From positions 1 through 46,839 of the forward strand of contig JBFLYK010000050.1 of the NCBI GenBank assembly GCA_040756995.1: 46,839 nucleotides of DNA, read 5' to 3'. This document shows positions 15,007-23,783 of this stretch, in pieces. Origin of the DNA: BP-133 sp040756995 (lineage in GTDB: Bacteria > Actinomycetota > Acidimicrobiia > IMCC26256 > BP-133). Position 1 is the first letter of the stretch. The number at the start of each line of letters is the position of its first letter. The notes beneath the pieces were generated by a model. The model saw only the letters and a list, made by a program, of their open reading frames with translations, was not told where the DNA came from and ran no database searches. The position numbers and the translations under genes were made by a program.

Positions 15007-16707
15007 ATGAAGCAGGCCGCGGCGCGCACGGTGATGCGCCAGGCCGTCCTCGGTCAGCGCCGCCACCTGATCCCCGGCACCACCCTGCTGGTCGTGCATC
15101 AGGTGTGCGAGTCGCTCGTGCCGATCGTGATCGGGGCGGTGATCGACCAGGCCATCGGGACCGGTGACACCGGCGCGCTGCTCCGCTGGCTGGCCGTCCT
15201 CGTCGCCCTCTTCGCGTTCCTGGCCACGGCCTGGTTCACCAATGCCGTCGTCACCGAGCGCGCCTGCCAGGGTGCGGAGCACGACACCCGCCTCCGGCTC
15301 GTCCAGCGGGTGCTGGCTCCGACGGGCGGCGTCGAGCGCCGGTTCAAGGTCGGCAAGCTCGTGAGCATCGCCAACTCCGACGCCGAAGAGGTCGGCCGCC
15401 TCGGCGACCACGTGCCGGGCGCGGTCGGCGCCGCGGCGGCGGTGGTGGTGGCCATGGCCTTCCTCTTCGCCGTCGACATCCGGCTCGGCGGACTGGTCCT
15501 GGCCGGGCTTCCGGCGGTGCTGGCCGTCGAGAAGTTCTTCGCCGACCGGCTGCTCGACCGGTGGGCCGACGAGCAGGAGGAGTCCTCGGAGGCGGCGGCG
15601 GTGGCCACCGATCTCATGGCCGGTCTGCGGGTGCTGAAGGGGCTCGGTGCCGAGCGGGCCGCCACCGACCGGTACCGCCGGGCCAGCCGGTCATCGCTGC
15701 AGGCCAACCTGCGCTCGGCGTCGGTCGAAGCGTTGGCCACCACGGTCAGCACGGTGATGACCGGCGGCTTCCTGGCCCTCGTGGCGCTCGTCGCCGGCCG
15801 GATGGCCGTCGGCGGGTCGGTCACCGTCGGCGAGTTCGTCGCCGCCGTCGGGCTGACACAGTTCCTGATCACACCGCTCCAGACCCTCGGCGGGGGCATC
15901 GCCGGCCTGGCCGAGAGCCGGGCGTCGGCCAACCGGGTGGCGAAGGTGCTCGACGTTCCGCCGGGCGTGGCCGACGGGTGGCGCCGCCTCGACACTGACT
16001 CGGTGACGGGCCGGCTCGTCCTCCGCGGAGTCAGCCGGGGAAAGCTGCGGGGCCTCGACCTCACGGCCGGTCCGGGCGATCTCGTCGGCCTCGCCGTTCC
16101 CGATCCCGACGTCGCCCGCGAGCTCGTCGCCTGCCTGGCCCGGGACGCCGATCCCGACTCGGGCACCCTCGAGGTCGACGGGATCCCCTTCGAGGACCTC
16201 GAGCTCGACTCGCTGCGCCGGGCGGTCCTCGTCAGCGCCCACGACGCCACCCTGTTCGAAGGGCCGTTGGCCGACAACGTCCTGCCCCACGGCGATGGCC
16301 TACCCGCGACCATCGGACTGGCCGCCGCCCTCGAGGCGGCCGGTGCCGGACAGGTGGTGGAGACACTCCCGGCCGGGGCCGCCACCGACCTCGGCGAACG
16401 CGGCCGCCGCCTCTCCGGCGGGCAGAGCCAGCGGGTCGCCCTGGCCCGGGCCCTGGCCGCCGATGCCCCCGTCCTCGTGCTCCACGAGCCCACCACCGCC
16501 GTCGACTCCGTCACCGAGCAACAGGTGGCCGAGGGCCTGCGGGCCTTGCGACGGGATCGCACGACGCTGATCATCACCACCAGCCCGGCGCTGCTGGCCG
16601 CCTGCACCCGCGTGGTGTTCGTCGGCAAAAAGGGCTCCCGGGTCTACGGAACCCATCCCCTGCTCCTGGCCGAGGAGGCCGCCTACCGCCGGGCGGTGCT
16701 GGCATGA
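15007..16707 (+). CDS. ABC exporter half-transporter 1 (degenerate Walker A, intact LSGGQ)
   Basis: The 566-aa protein has a six-helix ABC exporter membrane domain (about 1-310) and a nucleotide-binding domain (about 335-560). The Walker A position (about residue 362) reads VPDPDVAREL, without the P-loop glycines and lysine. The Q-loop reads SAHDATLF, Walker B reads VLVLHEPTTAVD and the H-loop His is Ser (TTSPALLA). The signature LSGGQSQRVALARAL (about 469) is intact. Such a half can only work with a partner, and the next gene is complementary. RBS AGGGAGGGGG lies about 9 bases before the ATG. Its stop overlaps the next start (ATGA). Its place in the iron-boxed siderophore locus suggests siderophore export; a pair importing ferric siderophore, as for mycobacterial IrtAB, is the alternative. 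Confidence 0.9.
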   Translation: MKQAAARTVMRQAVLGQRRHLIPGTTLLVVHQVCESLVPIVIGAVIDQAIGTGDTGALLRWLAVLVALFAFLATAWFTNAVVTERACQGAEHDTRLRLVQRVLAPTGGVERRFKVGKLVSIANSDAEEVGRLGDHVPGAVGAAAAVVVAMAFLFAVDIRLGGLVLAGLPAVLAVEKFFADRLLDRWADEQEESSEAAAVATDLMAGLRVLKGLGAERAATDRYRRASRSSLQANLRSASVEALATTVSTVMTGGFLALVALVAGRMAVGGSVTVGEFVAAVGLTQFLITPLQTLGGGIAGLAESRASANRVAKVLDVPPGVADGWRRLDTDSVTGRLVLRGVSRGKLRGLDLTAGPGDLVGLAVPDPDVARELVACLARDADPDSGTLEVDGIPFEDLELDSLRRAVLVSAHDATLFEGPLADNVLPHGDGLPATIGLAAALEAAGAGQVVETLPAGAATDLGERGRRLSGGQSQRVALARALAADAPVLVLHEPTTAVDSVTEQQVAEGLRALRRDRTTLIITTSPALLAACTRVVFVGKKGSRVYGTHPLLLAEEAAYRRAVLA

Positions 16708-18530
16708 CGGGGGCTCCCGCCGGACGGGCGCTGCTCCCCACCGCCACCTCGACCGAGACGTGGTCGGCGCTGCGCCGGTTGCTGCGGCCCCACCGCGGCC
16801 TCGTGCTGCTGGCCGTCCTGTTGATGGTGGTCGAGAGTGCCAGCGGCCTGGTCGGGCCGGCGGTGCTGGGCCGGATCGTCGACCTGGTCACCGACGGCGC
16901 CCCGGCCTCGGCGCTCACCGGCCCGGTGCTGCTCCTCGTCGCCGCCGCCCTGGCCGAAGGGGTCGTCGGCGCGGCCGGGATGGTCGTCGTCGCCCGGGCC
17001 GGCGGCCGGGCCCTGGCCGATCTCCGGGAGCAGGTGGTCGGACGGGCGCTGACCGTTCCGCTGGCCGACCTGGAGCGGGCCGGCACCGGCGACCTGCTGG
17101 CCCGGGTGGAAGGCGACGTCGAAGTCGTCTCCGACGTCGCCGACGACACCCTCGGCGACTTCATCGGCGACGCCCTGGACATCGCCCTCACCATCGGCGG
17201 CCTCGCCCTGCTCGACTGGCGGCTGGCGCTGGCCGGCCTCGTCGCCCTCCCCGTCCAGTTCGTGGCCCTGCGGTGGTACATGCGCCGGGCGGGAACGCTC
17301 TACCGCACCGCCGCCGTCGCCGGCGGCGAGCGGGCCCAGGCCCTCCTCGGCGCTTTCGGGGGTGCCGCCACCATCCGGGCCTTCCGGCTCGCCGGCCGCC
17401 ACGGCGCCACCATCGCCGCCCGCTCCGAAGCGGCCTGCCAGGCGAACCTCCGGACGGTCACCGCCCGGTCGGGCTTCATCGCCCGCCAGAACCTCGGCGA
17501 GCTGACCAGCATGGCCGCGGTGCTGGCCGCCGGTTTCGTGCTCGTCCGCAACGGCACGGTGAGCGTCGGCGAGGCGTCGGCCGCCGCCCTCTACTTCCAC
17601 CGGCTCTTCGGGCCGGTCAGCGGAGTGCTCAGCGTCATCGACGACATCTCCCGGGCCGCCGCCTCCCTGGCCCGGCTGGTCGGCGTGGCGAACCTGCCCG
17701 CCCCGGCCGGCGGGTCGCTCGAACCCCGGCGGGCTCGCCGCCGACCGGCGCCCGTCTCCGTCGAGCTGAGCGACGTCGCCTTCGAGTACGTGCCCGGGCA
17801 TCCCGTCCTCAACGGGATCAACCTCACCGTCCGGCCCGGCGAGCGGCTGGCCATCGTCGGCCCGTCCGGCGCCGGGAAGTCGACCCTGGCCAAGCTGCTC
17901 GCCGGCATCCACCCGCCCACCCGGGGCCGCATCCGGATCGCGGGCCGCGACCTCGAGGACCTCGGCTCACCGGTCGGGGCCGGTCTGCTGACCCTCGTCA
18001 CCCAGGAGGTCCACACGTTCGCCGGCCGCCTGGCCGACGACCTCCGGCTGGCCCGGCCCGGCGCCGCCCGGAAGGAACTGTGGGCCGCCCTCGACCTCGT
18101 CGGCGCCCGGGAATGGGTCAAGGGTCTCGACGACGGCGTGAACACGGTCGTCGAGGAGGGCGGTCGGCGGCTCACGCCCACCCAGGCGCAGCAACTGGCC
18201 CTGGCCCGGCTCGCCCTGGCCGACCCCCCGGTGGCCGTCCTCGACGAAGCGACCGCCGAGGCGGGCAGCGCCGGCGCCCGGGTACTGGAGCGGGCGCTGG
18301 ACCGGGTCGCCGAGGGCCGGACCACCATCGTGGTCGCCCACCGCCTCACCCAGGCGATGGCCGCCGACCGCGTCGTCGTCCTCGAGCATGGCCGGGTGGT
18401 CGAGACCGGGACCCACGAGCAGCTCGTGGCCGCCGGCGGCCGCTACGCCACCCTCTGGACCGCCTGGTCGGACCCCCGCCGATCGCCCCACCATGACCAA
18501 CTGCTCCTGACCGGGGAGGGACTGCAGTGA
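16704..18530 (+). CDS. ABC exporter half-transporter 2 (intact Walker A, degenerate signature)
   Basis: The 608-aa partner of the preceding half-transporter has membrane helices over about 25-320 and a nucleotide-binding domain over about 350-585. Walker A GPSGAGKST (about 386), Q-loop LVTQEVHTF, Walker B VAVLDEATAEA and H-loop VVAHRLT are intact. The signature reads LTPTQAQQLALARL instead of LSGGQ. In an NBD dimer its Walker A site faces the partner's LSGGQ, giving one competent ATP site and one dead site. Translation is coupled upstream (ATGA) and downstream (GTGA), so the two halves and the PepSY protein form one operon. Confidence 0.92.
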   Translation: MTGAPAGRALLPTATSTETWSALRRLLRPHRGLVLLAVLLMVVESASGLVGPAVLGRIVDLVTDGAPASALTGPVLLLVAAALAEGVVGAAGMVVVARAGGRALADLREQVVGRALTVPLADLERAGTGDLLARVEGDVEVVSDVADDTLGDFIGDALDIALTIGGLALLDWRLALAGLVALPVQFVALRWYMRRAGTLYRTAAVAGGERAQALLGAFGGAATIRAFRLAGRHGATIAARSEAACQANLRTVTARSGFIARQNLGELTSMAAVLAAGFVLVRNGTVSVGEASAAALYFHRLFGPVSGVLSVIDDISRAAASLARLVGVANLPAPAGGSLEPRRARRRPAPVSVELSDVAFEYVPGHPVLNGINLTVRPGERLAIVGPSGAGKSTLAKLLAGIHPPTRGRIRIAGRDLEDLGSPVGAGLLTLVTQEVHTFAGRLADDLRLARPGAARKELWAALDLVGAREWVKGLDDGVNTVVEEGGRRLTPTQAQQLALARLALADPPVAVLDEATAEAGSAGARVLERALDRVAEGRTTIVVAHRLTQAMAADRVVVLEHGRVVETGTHEQLVAAGGRYATLWTAWSDPRRSPHHDQLLLTGEGLQ

Positions 18531-20362
18531 AGACCGACATCCGACCGACCGACGACCCTGACGTCGATGTCGACATCGACGGCCGGGTCGTCCTGCCGGC
18601 CCCTCCCCGGCGTGACCGCCGCATCCCGCTGCCGTCACGGACGCTCATGCTCAAGATCCACCGCTGGCTGTCGCTGGGCGGCCTGGTCTGGATCCTGATC
18701 ATCGCCCTGACGGGCGCGGTGCTCGTCTTCGCCCCCCAGATCACCGCCTGGTCCCGGCCCGAGCTGTTCAAGGCGACGGCGGGCGACAAGGGCCCCCAGG
18801 CGATGGTCGACGCCTCCATCGCCCGGTTCCCGGACCAGGACGTGGCCGTCGACCACATCAGCTTCCCGGTCGACAACCGGGGTGTGTATGTCCTGCACGT
18901 CACGGTCAGCACCCGGGCCACGGCCGAACAGCTGGCCACCGGCGCGCCCATCGAACGGAAGTCCCGCTCCTGGCTCGTCTACCTCGACCCCGGCACCGGC
19001 ACCATCAACGGCGCCCGCCCGGAGGCGTCGGGGTTCATCTACTGGTGCAAGCGGGGCCACTACGTCCTGTGGCAGGACAACGGCTTTCTCGGCATCGACG
19101 GCGACGACCTCGCCGGTCTCGTCGCCCTGTCGATGCTGTTCATCACCCTGATCGGCTTCTACATCTGGTACTTCCCCAAGGTGAAGCACTGGTTCCGCAA
19201 CCTCCGGATCCGGACGAAGCGGGGCTTCTTCCTGTTCAACCTCGACCTGCACCGCACCCTCGGCCTGCTGGTCCTCCTGCCGTTGACCGTCATCTCCTTC
19301 ACCGGAGCCGCCTTCTCCTACCCCGACATGAAGCTGGTCTGGGAGCGTCTGACTCCGGCCAAGCACGACTACGTGCAGCACGAGCCGGAGGAGCCCCCTG
19401 CCTCGGAGGAGCCGGGTGAGGACGAGGAGCCGAGCCCCGTCCTCACGACCGACGGGGCCTGGCAGCTGCTGAAGGAGCGGTACCCGAACTACCGCCTCAA
19501 CAGCCTCGAGCCTCCGCTCGAGACCGCCGACGTCTGGGGCGCCTACCTCACCCGGGGCTACTCGCCCCGCCAGCGGGACAACACCAGCGGCAACATGTAC
19601 GTCGCCATCGACCGCTTCAGCCACGAGGTCATCTACGAAGGGACCCCGGAACAGGGCAACGTCTGGGACCAGCTGTGGGAGGACTGGAGCCTTCCCCTCC
19701 ACGCCGGCGACTTCCTCGGCAACACGTCGCGGTGGATCTGGCTCTTCGTCGGGCTGTCGCCGGTGGTGCTCTCCGGCACCGGGGTGGTGGTCTGGTGGAA
19801 GCGCCGCCAGCGGCGGCAGGCCCGGCCGGCCGCCGCCCCGGCCGGCCTGCGGAGCCGCAACGGCGACGGCGCGGCGGGCGACACCGGCCCGGTCGTGATC
19901 GACCTGACCAACCACGGCCAGCCGCCCCGGCCCGCCGAGCTCGTCGACCGCCTGACCGAGCTGTTCATCACCCGGGTCGGGCCCCGGGCCCGGGTGCGGG
20001 TCCGGGGGCCCGTCCGGCTCGACGACGCCTACCAGCCGGAGCCGGACATCGCCGTGGTGCGGACCCGGCCGTACGGGGACGGCCATCCCGGGGCGGCCGA
20101 CACGCTTCTCGTGGTGGAGGTCACCGACCCCGAGGCCGACGACCGGGACGTCAAGCTCCTGATCTACGCCCTGGCCGGCGTTCCGGAAGTCTGGTTCGTC
20201 GACCCCGACGCCGAGACGGTCGACGTCCACACCGGCCCCCGGCCCTCCGGATGGGCGAAGACGGCGCGCCATCGCGCCGGCGCCACGCTCGAACCGGTGG
20301 CCATCGAGGGAACCAGCTTCACGGTCGACGAGCTGCTGGGCTCGACGGCCCCGGTCTCCTAA
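18527..20362 (+). CDS. PepSY-associated membrane protein fused to a Uma2-like nuclease-fold domain
   Basis: The 611-aa protein begins at a GTG overlapping the previous stop. Residues about 38-445 form a PepSY/PepSY_TM protein with roughly four membrane helices (LGGLVWILIIALTGAVLVF; LSMLFITLIGFYIWYF; TLGLLVLLPLTVISFTG; WIWLFVGLSPVVLSGTGVVV) and a large extracytoplasmic part. Such proteins often sit in siderophore loci and are thought to help reduce or handle ferric siderophore at the membrane. A basic linker (WWKRRQRRQARP) leads to residues about 465-605, which match the Uma2/DUF820 PD-(D/E)xK fold: EPDIAVVR, LLVVEVTDPEADDRDVK and YALAGVPEVWFVDPDAETVDV. This pairing is unusual. The nuclease-like domain would face the cytoplasm. 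Its end overlaps the convergent PPTase gene by 3 bases. Confidence 0.88.
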   Translation: MKTDIRPTDDPDVDVDIDGRVVLPAPPRRDRRIPLPSRTLMLKIHRWLSLGGLVWILIIALTGAVLVFAPQITAWSRPELFKATAGDKGPQAMVDASIARFPDQDVAVDHISFPVDNRGVYVLHVTVSTRATAEQLATGAPIERKSRSWLVYLDPGTGTINGARPEASGFIYWCKRGHYVLWQDNGFLGIDGDDLAGLVALSMLFITLIGFYIWYFPKVKHWFRNLRIRTKRGFFLFNLDLHRTLGLLVLLPLTVISFTGAAFSYPDMKLVWERLTPAKHDYVQHEPEEPPASEEPGEDEEPSPVLTTDGAWQLLKERYPNYRLNSLEPPLETADVWGAYLTRGYSPRQRDNTSGNMYVAIDRFSHEVIYEGTPEQGNVWDQLWEDWSLPLHAGDFLGNTSRWIWLFVGLSPVVLSGTGVVVWWKRRQRRQARPAAAPAGLRSRNGDGAAGDTGPVVIDLTNHGQPPRPAELVDRLTELFITRVGPRARVRVRGPVRLDDAYQPEPDIAVVRTRPYGDGHPGAADTLLVVEVTDPEADDRDVKLLIYALAGVPEVWFVDPDAETVDVHTGPRPSGWAKTARHRAGATLEPVAIEGTSFTVDELLGSTAPVS

Positions 20363-21051
20363 GCGCCGGCCAGCGTCAACCGGGCCCCGGCCGGCGCGAC
20401 CACGACGCCGATCGCCCCGGCCCGCCCGTCCCACCAGTCGTGGACGGCCCAGCTGCCGTGGACCACCGACCGCGGGACCAGGCCACCCGGTGGGGGGCCG
20501 AGCGGCAGGGCCGAGAGGTCGAAGCCGTCGAGCCCGTCGAGATCGACGAGACCGGCTTTGAGACAGGCCTCCTTCCGGGCCCAGGCCAGCAGGACGGCCC
20601 GCCCCGGATCGGGGGCGGAGTCGATCGCCGCCATCTCGGCCGCCGTCAGGGCGGCCGACAGATCGCCGGCGGCCAGCCCGCCGGCCGCCGGGAAGGCCTC
20701 GACGTCGACCCCGACCGGCACCGTCCCGGCGGCGGCGGCGACGACGCCCCGGGAATGGGCCAGGCTGACGCCGACCTCGGGGTGGCCGTCGAGCTCCGGC
20801 CGGCCGTGGGGCCCGCCACAGGTGGGGCAGTGCTGCACGATCGACACCTCCTCCGGACGGAGGTCGAGTACCCGGGCGGCGCAGATCCTGACGAGAAGGT
20901 GGGCGGCGAGAAAGTCATCCCGATCGGCGGAACGTTGCAACCGCGACATTCGTTCCTCTTCTGGGGCCGACAGTCTCCAGTCACCCAGCGCGGCGGCGTC
21001 TTCGAGCACGCGGGCGGTGGGCCGCGACAGGACGAGCAGAAGGGGCGACAT
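20359..21051 (-). CDS. Sfp-type 4'-phosphopantetheinyl transferase
   Basis: The enzyme moves phosphopantetheine from CoA to the active-site Ser of carrier domains and is needed to activate the NRPS. The Sfp signatures are VGVDVEAF (Mg2+-binding Asp and Glu) and WARKEACLKA. CPTCGGPHGRPEL and VSLAHSRGVV are also typical. The length, about 230 aa, is normal. The ATG at 21051 has GAGG seven bases upstream; a GTG at 21054 is possible. The gene diverges from the mbtH operon, and the iron box at 21072-21085 lies between them, so both sides are probably repressed by iron. Confidence 0.93.
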   Translation of the reverse strand: MSPLLLVLSRPTARVLEDAAALGDWRLSAPEEERMSRLQRSADRDDFLAAHLLVRICAARVLDLRPEEVSIVQHCPTCGGPHGRPELDGHPEVGVSLAHSRGVVAAAAGTVPVGVDVEAFPAAGGLAAGDLSAALTAAEMAAIDSAPDPGRAVLLAWARKEACLKAGLVDLDGLDGFDLSALPLGPPPGGLVPRSVVHGSWAVHDWWDGRAGAIGVVVAPAGARLTLAGA

Positions 21052-21071
21052 CACCAGACCTCGAATCAGTC

Positions 21072-21085
21072 TTAGGCTTACCTAA
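21072..21085. promoter_or_regulatory. Iron-box-like palindrome 3
   Basis: The site is TTAGG-CTTA-CCTAA, followed by a second half-box (AAGGTTGGCCTAA, 21088-21100). It lies between the PPTase gene and the MbtH-hydroxylase-formyltransferase operon. A weak promoter candidate (TTGGCC at 21093, TATGTT at 21117, 18-bp spacer) overlaps it, so a bound repressor would block transcription. Confidence 0.8.
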
Positions 21086-21178
21086 GGAAGGTTGGCCTAA
21101 GACGGCCGGTATCGGTATGTTAAGTAATCTCTGACGCAGACCTTGGGGGGCCTGCGCCACCGTACGCGGAGGGCGACG

Positions 21179-21403
21179 ATGACCAATCCGTTCGATGATC
21201 AAGAGGGCGTGTTCTACGTCCTGATCAACGAGGAAGGCCAGCACTCGCTCTGGCCGCACTTCGTCCCCGTCCCCGCCGGGTGGGAGATCGTCCACGGCGA
21301 GGACAGCCGGGACGCCTGTCTCGAGTACATCGAGGCGCACTGGACCGACATGCGGCCGAAGAGTCTCATCGAGGCGACAGAGCAGCACACCACCCCCGCC
21401 TGA
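21179..21403 (+). CDS. MbtH-like protein
   Basis: This 74-aa protein binds A domains and supports their folding and activity. The sequence is canonical: NPFDDQEGVFYVLINEEGQH, SLWPHFVPVPAGW, then HWTDMRPKSL. The ATG at 21179 is chosen because GGAGGG lies at 21168-21173 and it gives the standard N-terminus; an open frame from 21143 is too long. It is the first gene of a three-gene operon, 4 bases before the hydroxylase, downstream of an iron box. Its client is probably the NRPS at the start of the window. Confidence 0.95.
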   Translation: MTNPFDDQEGVFYVLINEEGQHSLWPHFVPVPAGWEIVHGEDSRDACLEYIEAHWTDMRPKSLIEATEQHTTPA

Positions 21404-21407
21404 GCCG

Positions 21408-22796
21408 ATGGATTCATCGCGAAGCTCGGGCTTCGACGTCGTCGGCGTCGGGTTCGGGCCCTCCAACCTCGGCCTGGCGGTCGCCATCGAGGAGCACAAC
21501 AACCAGGTCGCACAGAGCGGGGGCCGCCCGCTCACCGGCATGTTCTTCGAGCGTCAGGCCGCCTTCGGCTGGCACAGCGGGATGCTCCTCCCGAACGCCA
21601 CCGTCCAGGTGTCGTTCCTCAAGGACCTCGCCACCATGCGGAACCCGGCCAGCACCTTCTCCTTCGTCGCCTACCTGCACGACCGGGGTCGGCTGGCCGA
21701 CTTCATCAATCACAAGACGCTGTTCCCGCTCCGGGTCGAGTTCAACGACTACTTCGCCTGGGCCGCCGACCGCCTCGCCCACCTCGTGACCTACTCCAGC
21801 GAGGTGACCGAGGTCCGTCCGGTGGTCGAGGACGGTGTGATCACCGCCTTCGACGTCACGGTGGGCCGTCCGACGAAGCAGGTCGAGGTGCGCCGGGCCC
21901 GGAACGTCGTCATCGCCGCCGGTCTCGTCCCCCACCTGCCGGACGGGGTGACGCGCTCCGACCGGGTCTGGCACAACTCGGAGCTCCTGGTCCGGGTCGA
22001 GGAACTCGCCGGCCGGCGGCCTCCCCGCCGGCTCGTCGTCGTCGGGGCCGGGCAGAGCGCGGCCGAGACCACGGAGTTCCTCTGCCAGCGCTTTCCCGAC
22101 GCCGAGATCTGCGCCGTCTTCTCCCGCTTCGGCTACACCCCGGCCGACGACTCGAGCTTCGCCAACCGCATCTTCGATCCCGAAGCGGTCGACACGTTCT
22201 ACTCGGCGCCCGAGGACGTGAAGCGGATGCTGTGGGGCTACCACCGGAACACGAACTACTCCGTGGTGGACCATGAACTGATCGACGCCCTGTACCGGAG
22301 GACGTACCAGGAGAAGGTGCTCGGGACCCAGCGCTTCCGGGTGCTCAACGCCTCCCGGGTGGTCGATCTCGCCGAGACCGCCGAGGGTGTCCTGGCCGTG
22401 GTCGAGTACCTCCCCGACGGCCGGGTCACCCGCCTCGAGGCGGACGCGATCGTCTACGCCACCGGCTACCGCCCGTCCGACCCGACCCGCGTCCTCGGCC
22501 GCACCGCCCGGCTGTGCCGGCGGGACGGAGCCGGGCGGCTCAGCATCAGCCGCGACCACCGCCTCGACCTCACCATCCCGGGCCGGGCCGGGCTCTTCCT
22601 CACCGGCGCCTCCGAGTACGCCCACGGCCTCTCCTCGACGTTGCTCTCCAACGTCGCCGTCCGCGCCGGAGAACTGCTCGAGTCGGTATTGACCGACACC
22701 GTCGACCTCACCGCCGAACCCCTCTCCGAGGAGCAGCGGCCCCACGCTCCGACCCGGCACCTCAAGGCCCAGCCCAGCGCCCGCGAAGCGTCGTGA
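21408..22796 (+). CDS. L-ornithine (or lysine) N-monooxygenase, PvdA/SidA family
   Basis: This flavin enzyme hydroxylates the side-chain amine of ornithine with NADPH and O2, the first step to a hydroxamate. The 462-aa protein has the FAD motif GFGPSNLGLA, the substrate-region motif SFLKDLATMRNPASTFSF, the NADPH motif VVGAGQSAAETTEF, the NTNYS segment and a late ATGYRPSDP motif. Ornithine is favoured because a hydroxyornithine-type formyltransferase follows at once; lysine is not excluded by sequence reading alone. The stop overlaps the next start (GTGA), so translation is coupled. Confidence 0.93.
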   Translation: MDSSRSSGFDVVGVGFGPSNLGLAVAIEEHNNQVAQSGGRPLTGMFFERQAAFGWHSGMLLPNATVQVSFLKDLATMRNPASTFSFVAYLHDRGRLADFINHKTLFPLRVEFNDYFAWAADRLAHLVTYSSEVTEVRPVVEDGVITAFDVTVGRPTKQVEVRRARNVVIAAGLVPHLPDGVTRSDRVWHNSELLVRVEELAGRRPPRRLVVVGAGQSAAETTEFLCQRFPDAEICAVFSRFGYTPADDSSFANRIFDPEAVDTFYSAPEDVKRMLWGYHRNTNYSVVDHELIDALYRRTYQEKVLGTQRFRVLNASRVVDLAETAEGVLAVVEYLPDGRVTRLEADAIVYATGYRPSDPTRVLGRTARLCRRDGAGRLSISRDHRLDLTIPGRAGLFLTGASEYAHGLSSTLLSNVAVRAGELLESVLTDTVDLTAEPLSEEQRPHAPTRHLKAQPSAREAS

Positions 22797-23743
22797 GGGT
22801 CGCGCTGTTCGGCTTTCAGACCTGGGGCTACCGGGTTCTGGACCACCTTCTCGGTTCCAAGCACGAGGTGGCGCTGGTGGTCACGCACCCCCGGAGCGAC
22901 CACGTCTACGAGTCGATCTGGAGCGACTCGGTGGAGGATCTGGCCCGCGCCAAAGGGGTGCCCGTCCTGGTCAAGGACCGGCCCGACCCCGAGGTGGCCC
23001 GGGCCGTCTCCGAAGCCGACGTGATGGTCGCCTGCAACTGGCGCACCTGGATCCCGCCCGAGGTCTTCACCGCCCCCCGACTCGGGGCCCTCAACGTGCA
23101 CGATTCGCTGCTGCCCCGCTACGCCGGCTTCGCACCGCTCAACTGGGCCATCATCAACGGCGAGACCGAGGTCGGCGTGACGGCCCACGTGATGGACGAG
23201 CGCCTCGACCGGGGCGACATCATCCTCCAGTGGAGCGTGCCCGTCGGTCCTCGTGACACCGCCACCGACATGTTCCACGCCACTATCGAGATGATGGGCC
23301 CGATCACGCTCGAGGCGCTCGATCACCTGGAGAACGGCACCGGGCAACGCCTCCCGCAGGACCTGTCCCAGGCCACCTTCTTCCACAAGCGGTCGGTGGA
23401 GGACAGCCTCATCGACTGGACGTGGCCGGCGCTCGACATCGTCAACCTCGTGCGGGCGCAGTCCGACCCCTATCCCAACGCCTACACGTTCGCCGACGGT
23501 CGGCGCCTGCGGGTCCTGCAGGCGTCGGTCACCGCCGAGCGGTGCGGCGGGACGGCGGGGCGGGTCTTCGCCCGGACCGCCGACGGCAACGGCGTCATCA
23601 TCGTCTGCGGGCCGGCCTCGCACCGGGGTGCCAACCACGGTCTGGTGATCGAGCGGGTCCGCGACGACGAAGGGCGGGAGGGCCCGGCCCGAATGTTCTT
23701 CCCCAAGCTCGGTGGCTACCTGCGGCGCTCTCCCGGTGAATAG
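22793..23743 (+). CDS. Methionyl-tRNA formyltransferase-like enzyme, probable N5-hydroxyornithine formyltransferase
   Basis: The protein is 316 aa, matching Fmt-like tailoring enzymes. The formyltransferase core keeps the catalytic Asn-His-Asp set: LNVHDSLLPRYAG (Asn and His, with the SLLP loop) and MDERLDRGDI (Asp). The C-terminal part (residues about 205-310) resembles the Fmt C-terminal domain. Coupling to an ornithine hydroxylase (4-base overlap at a GTG start) indicates that it formylates N5-hydroxyornithine with formyl-tetrahydrofolate, as CchA does for coelichelin. It could in principle formylate another amine. Confidence 0.9.
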   Translation: MRVALFGFQTWGYRVLDHLLGSKHEVALVVTHPRSDHVYESIWSDSVEDLARAKGVPVLVKDRPDPEVARAVSEADVMVACNWRTWIPPEVFTAPRLGALNVHDSLLPRYAGFAPLNWAIINGETEVGVTAHVMDERLDRGDIILQWSVPVGPRDTATDMFHATIEMMGPITLEALDHLENGTGQRLPQDLSQATFFHKRSVEDSLIDWTWPALDIVNLVRAQSDPYPNAYTFADGRRLRVLQASVTAERCGGTAGRVFARTADGNGVIIVCGPASHRGANHGLVIERVRDDEGREGPARMFFPKLGGYLRRSPGE

Positions 23744-23753
23744 GCGAACCTAA
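23740..23753. promoter_or_regulatory. Iron-box-like palindrome 4
   Basis: The site is ATAGG-CGAA-CCTAA, overlapping the formyltransferase stop codon and about 100 bases before the RTX protein gene. A looser partner with GTAGG and CCTAA ends (23758-23777) follows. Confidence 0.65.
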
Positions 23754-23783
23754 TAAGTAGGTTCTGGCGCGCCTAACCCCGAA

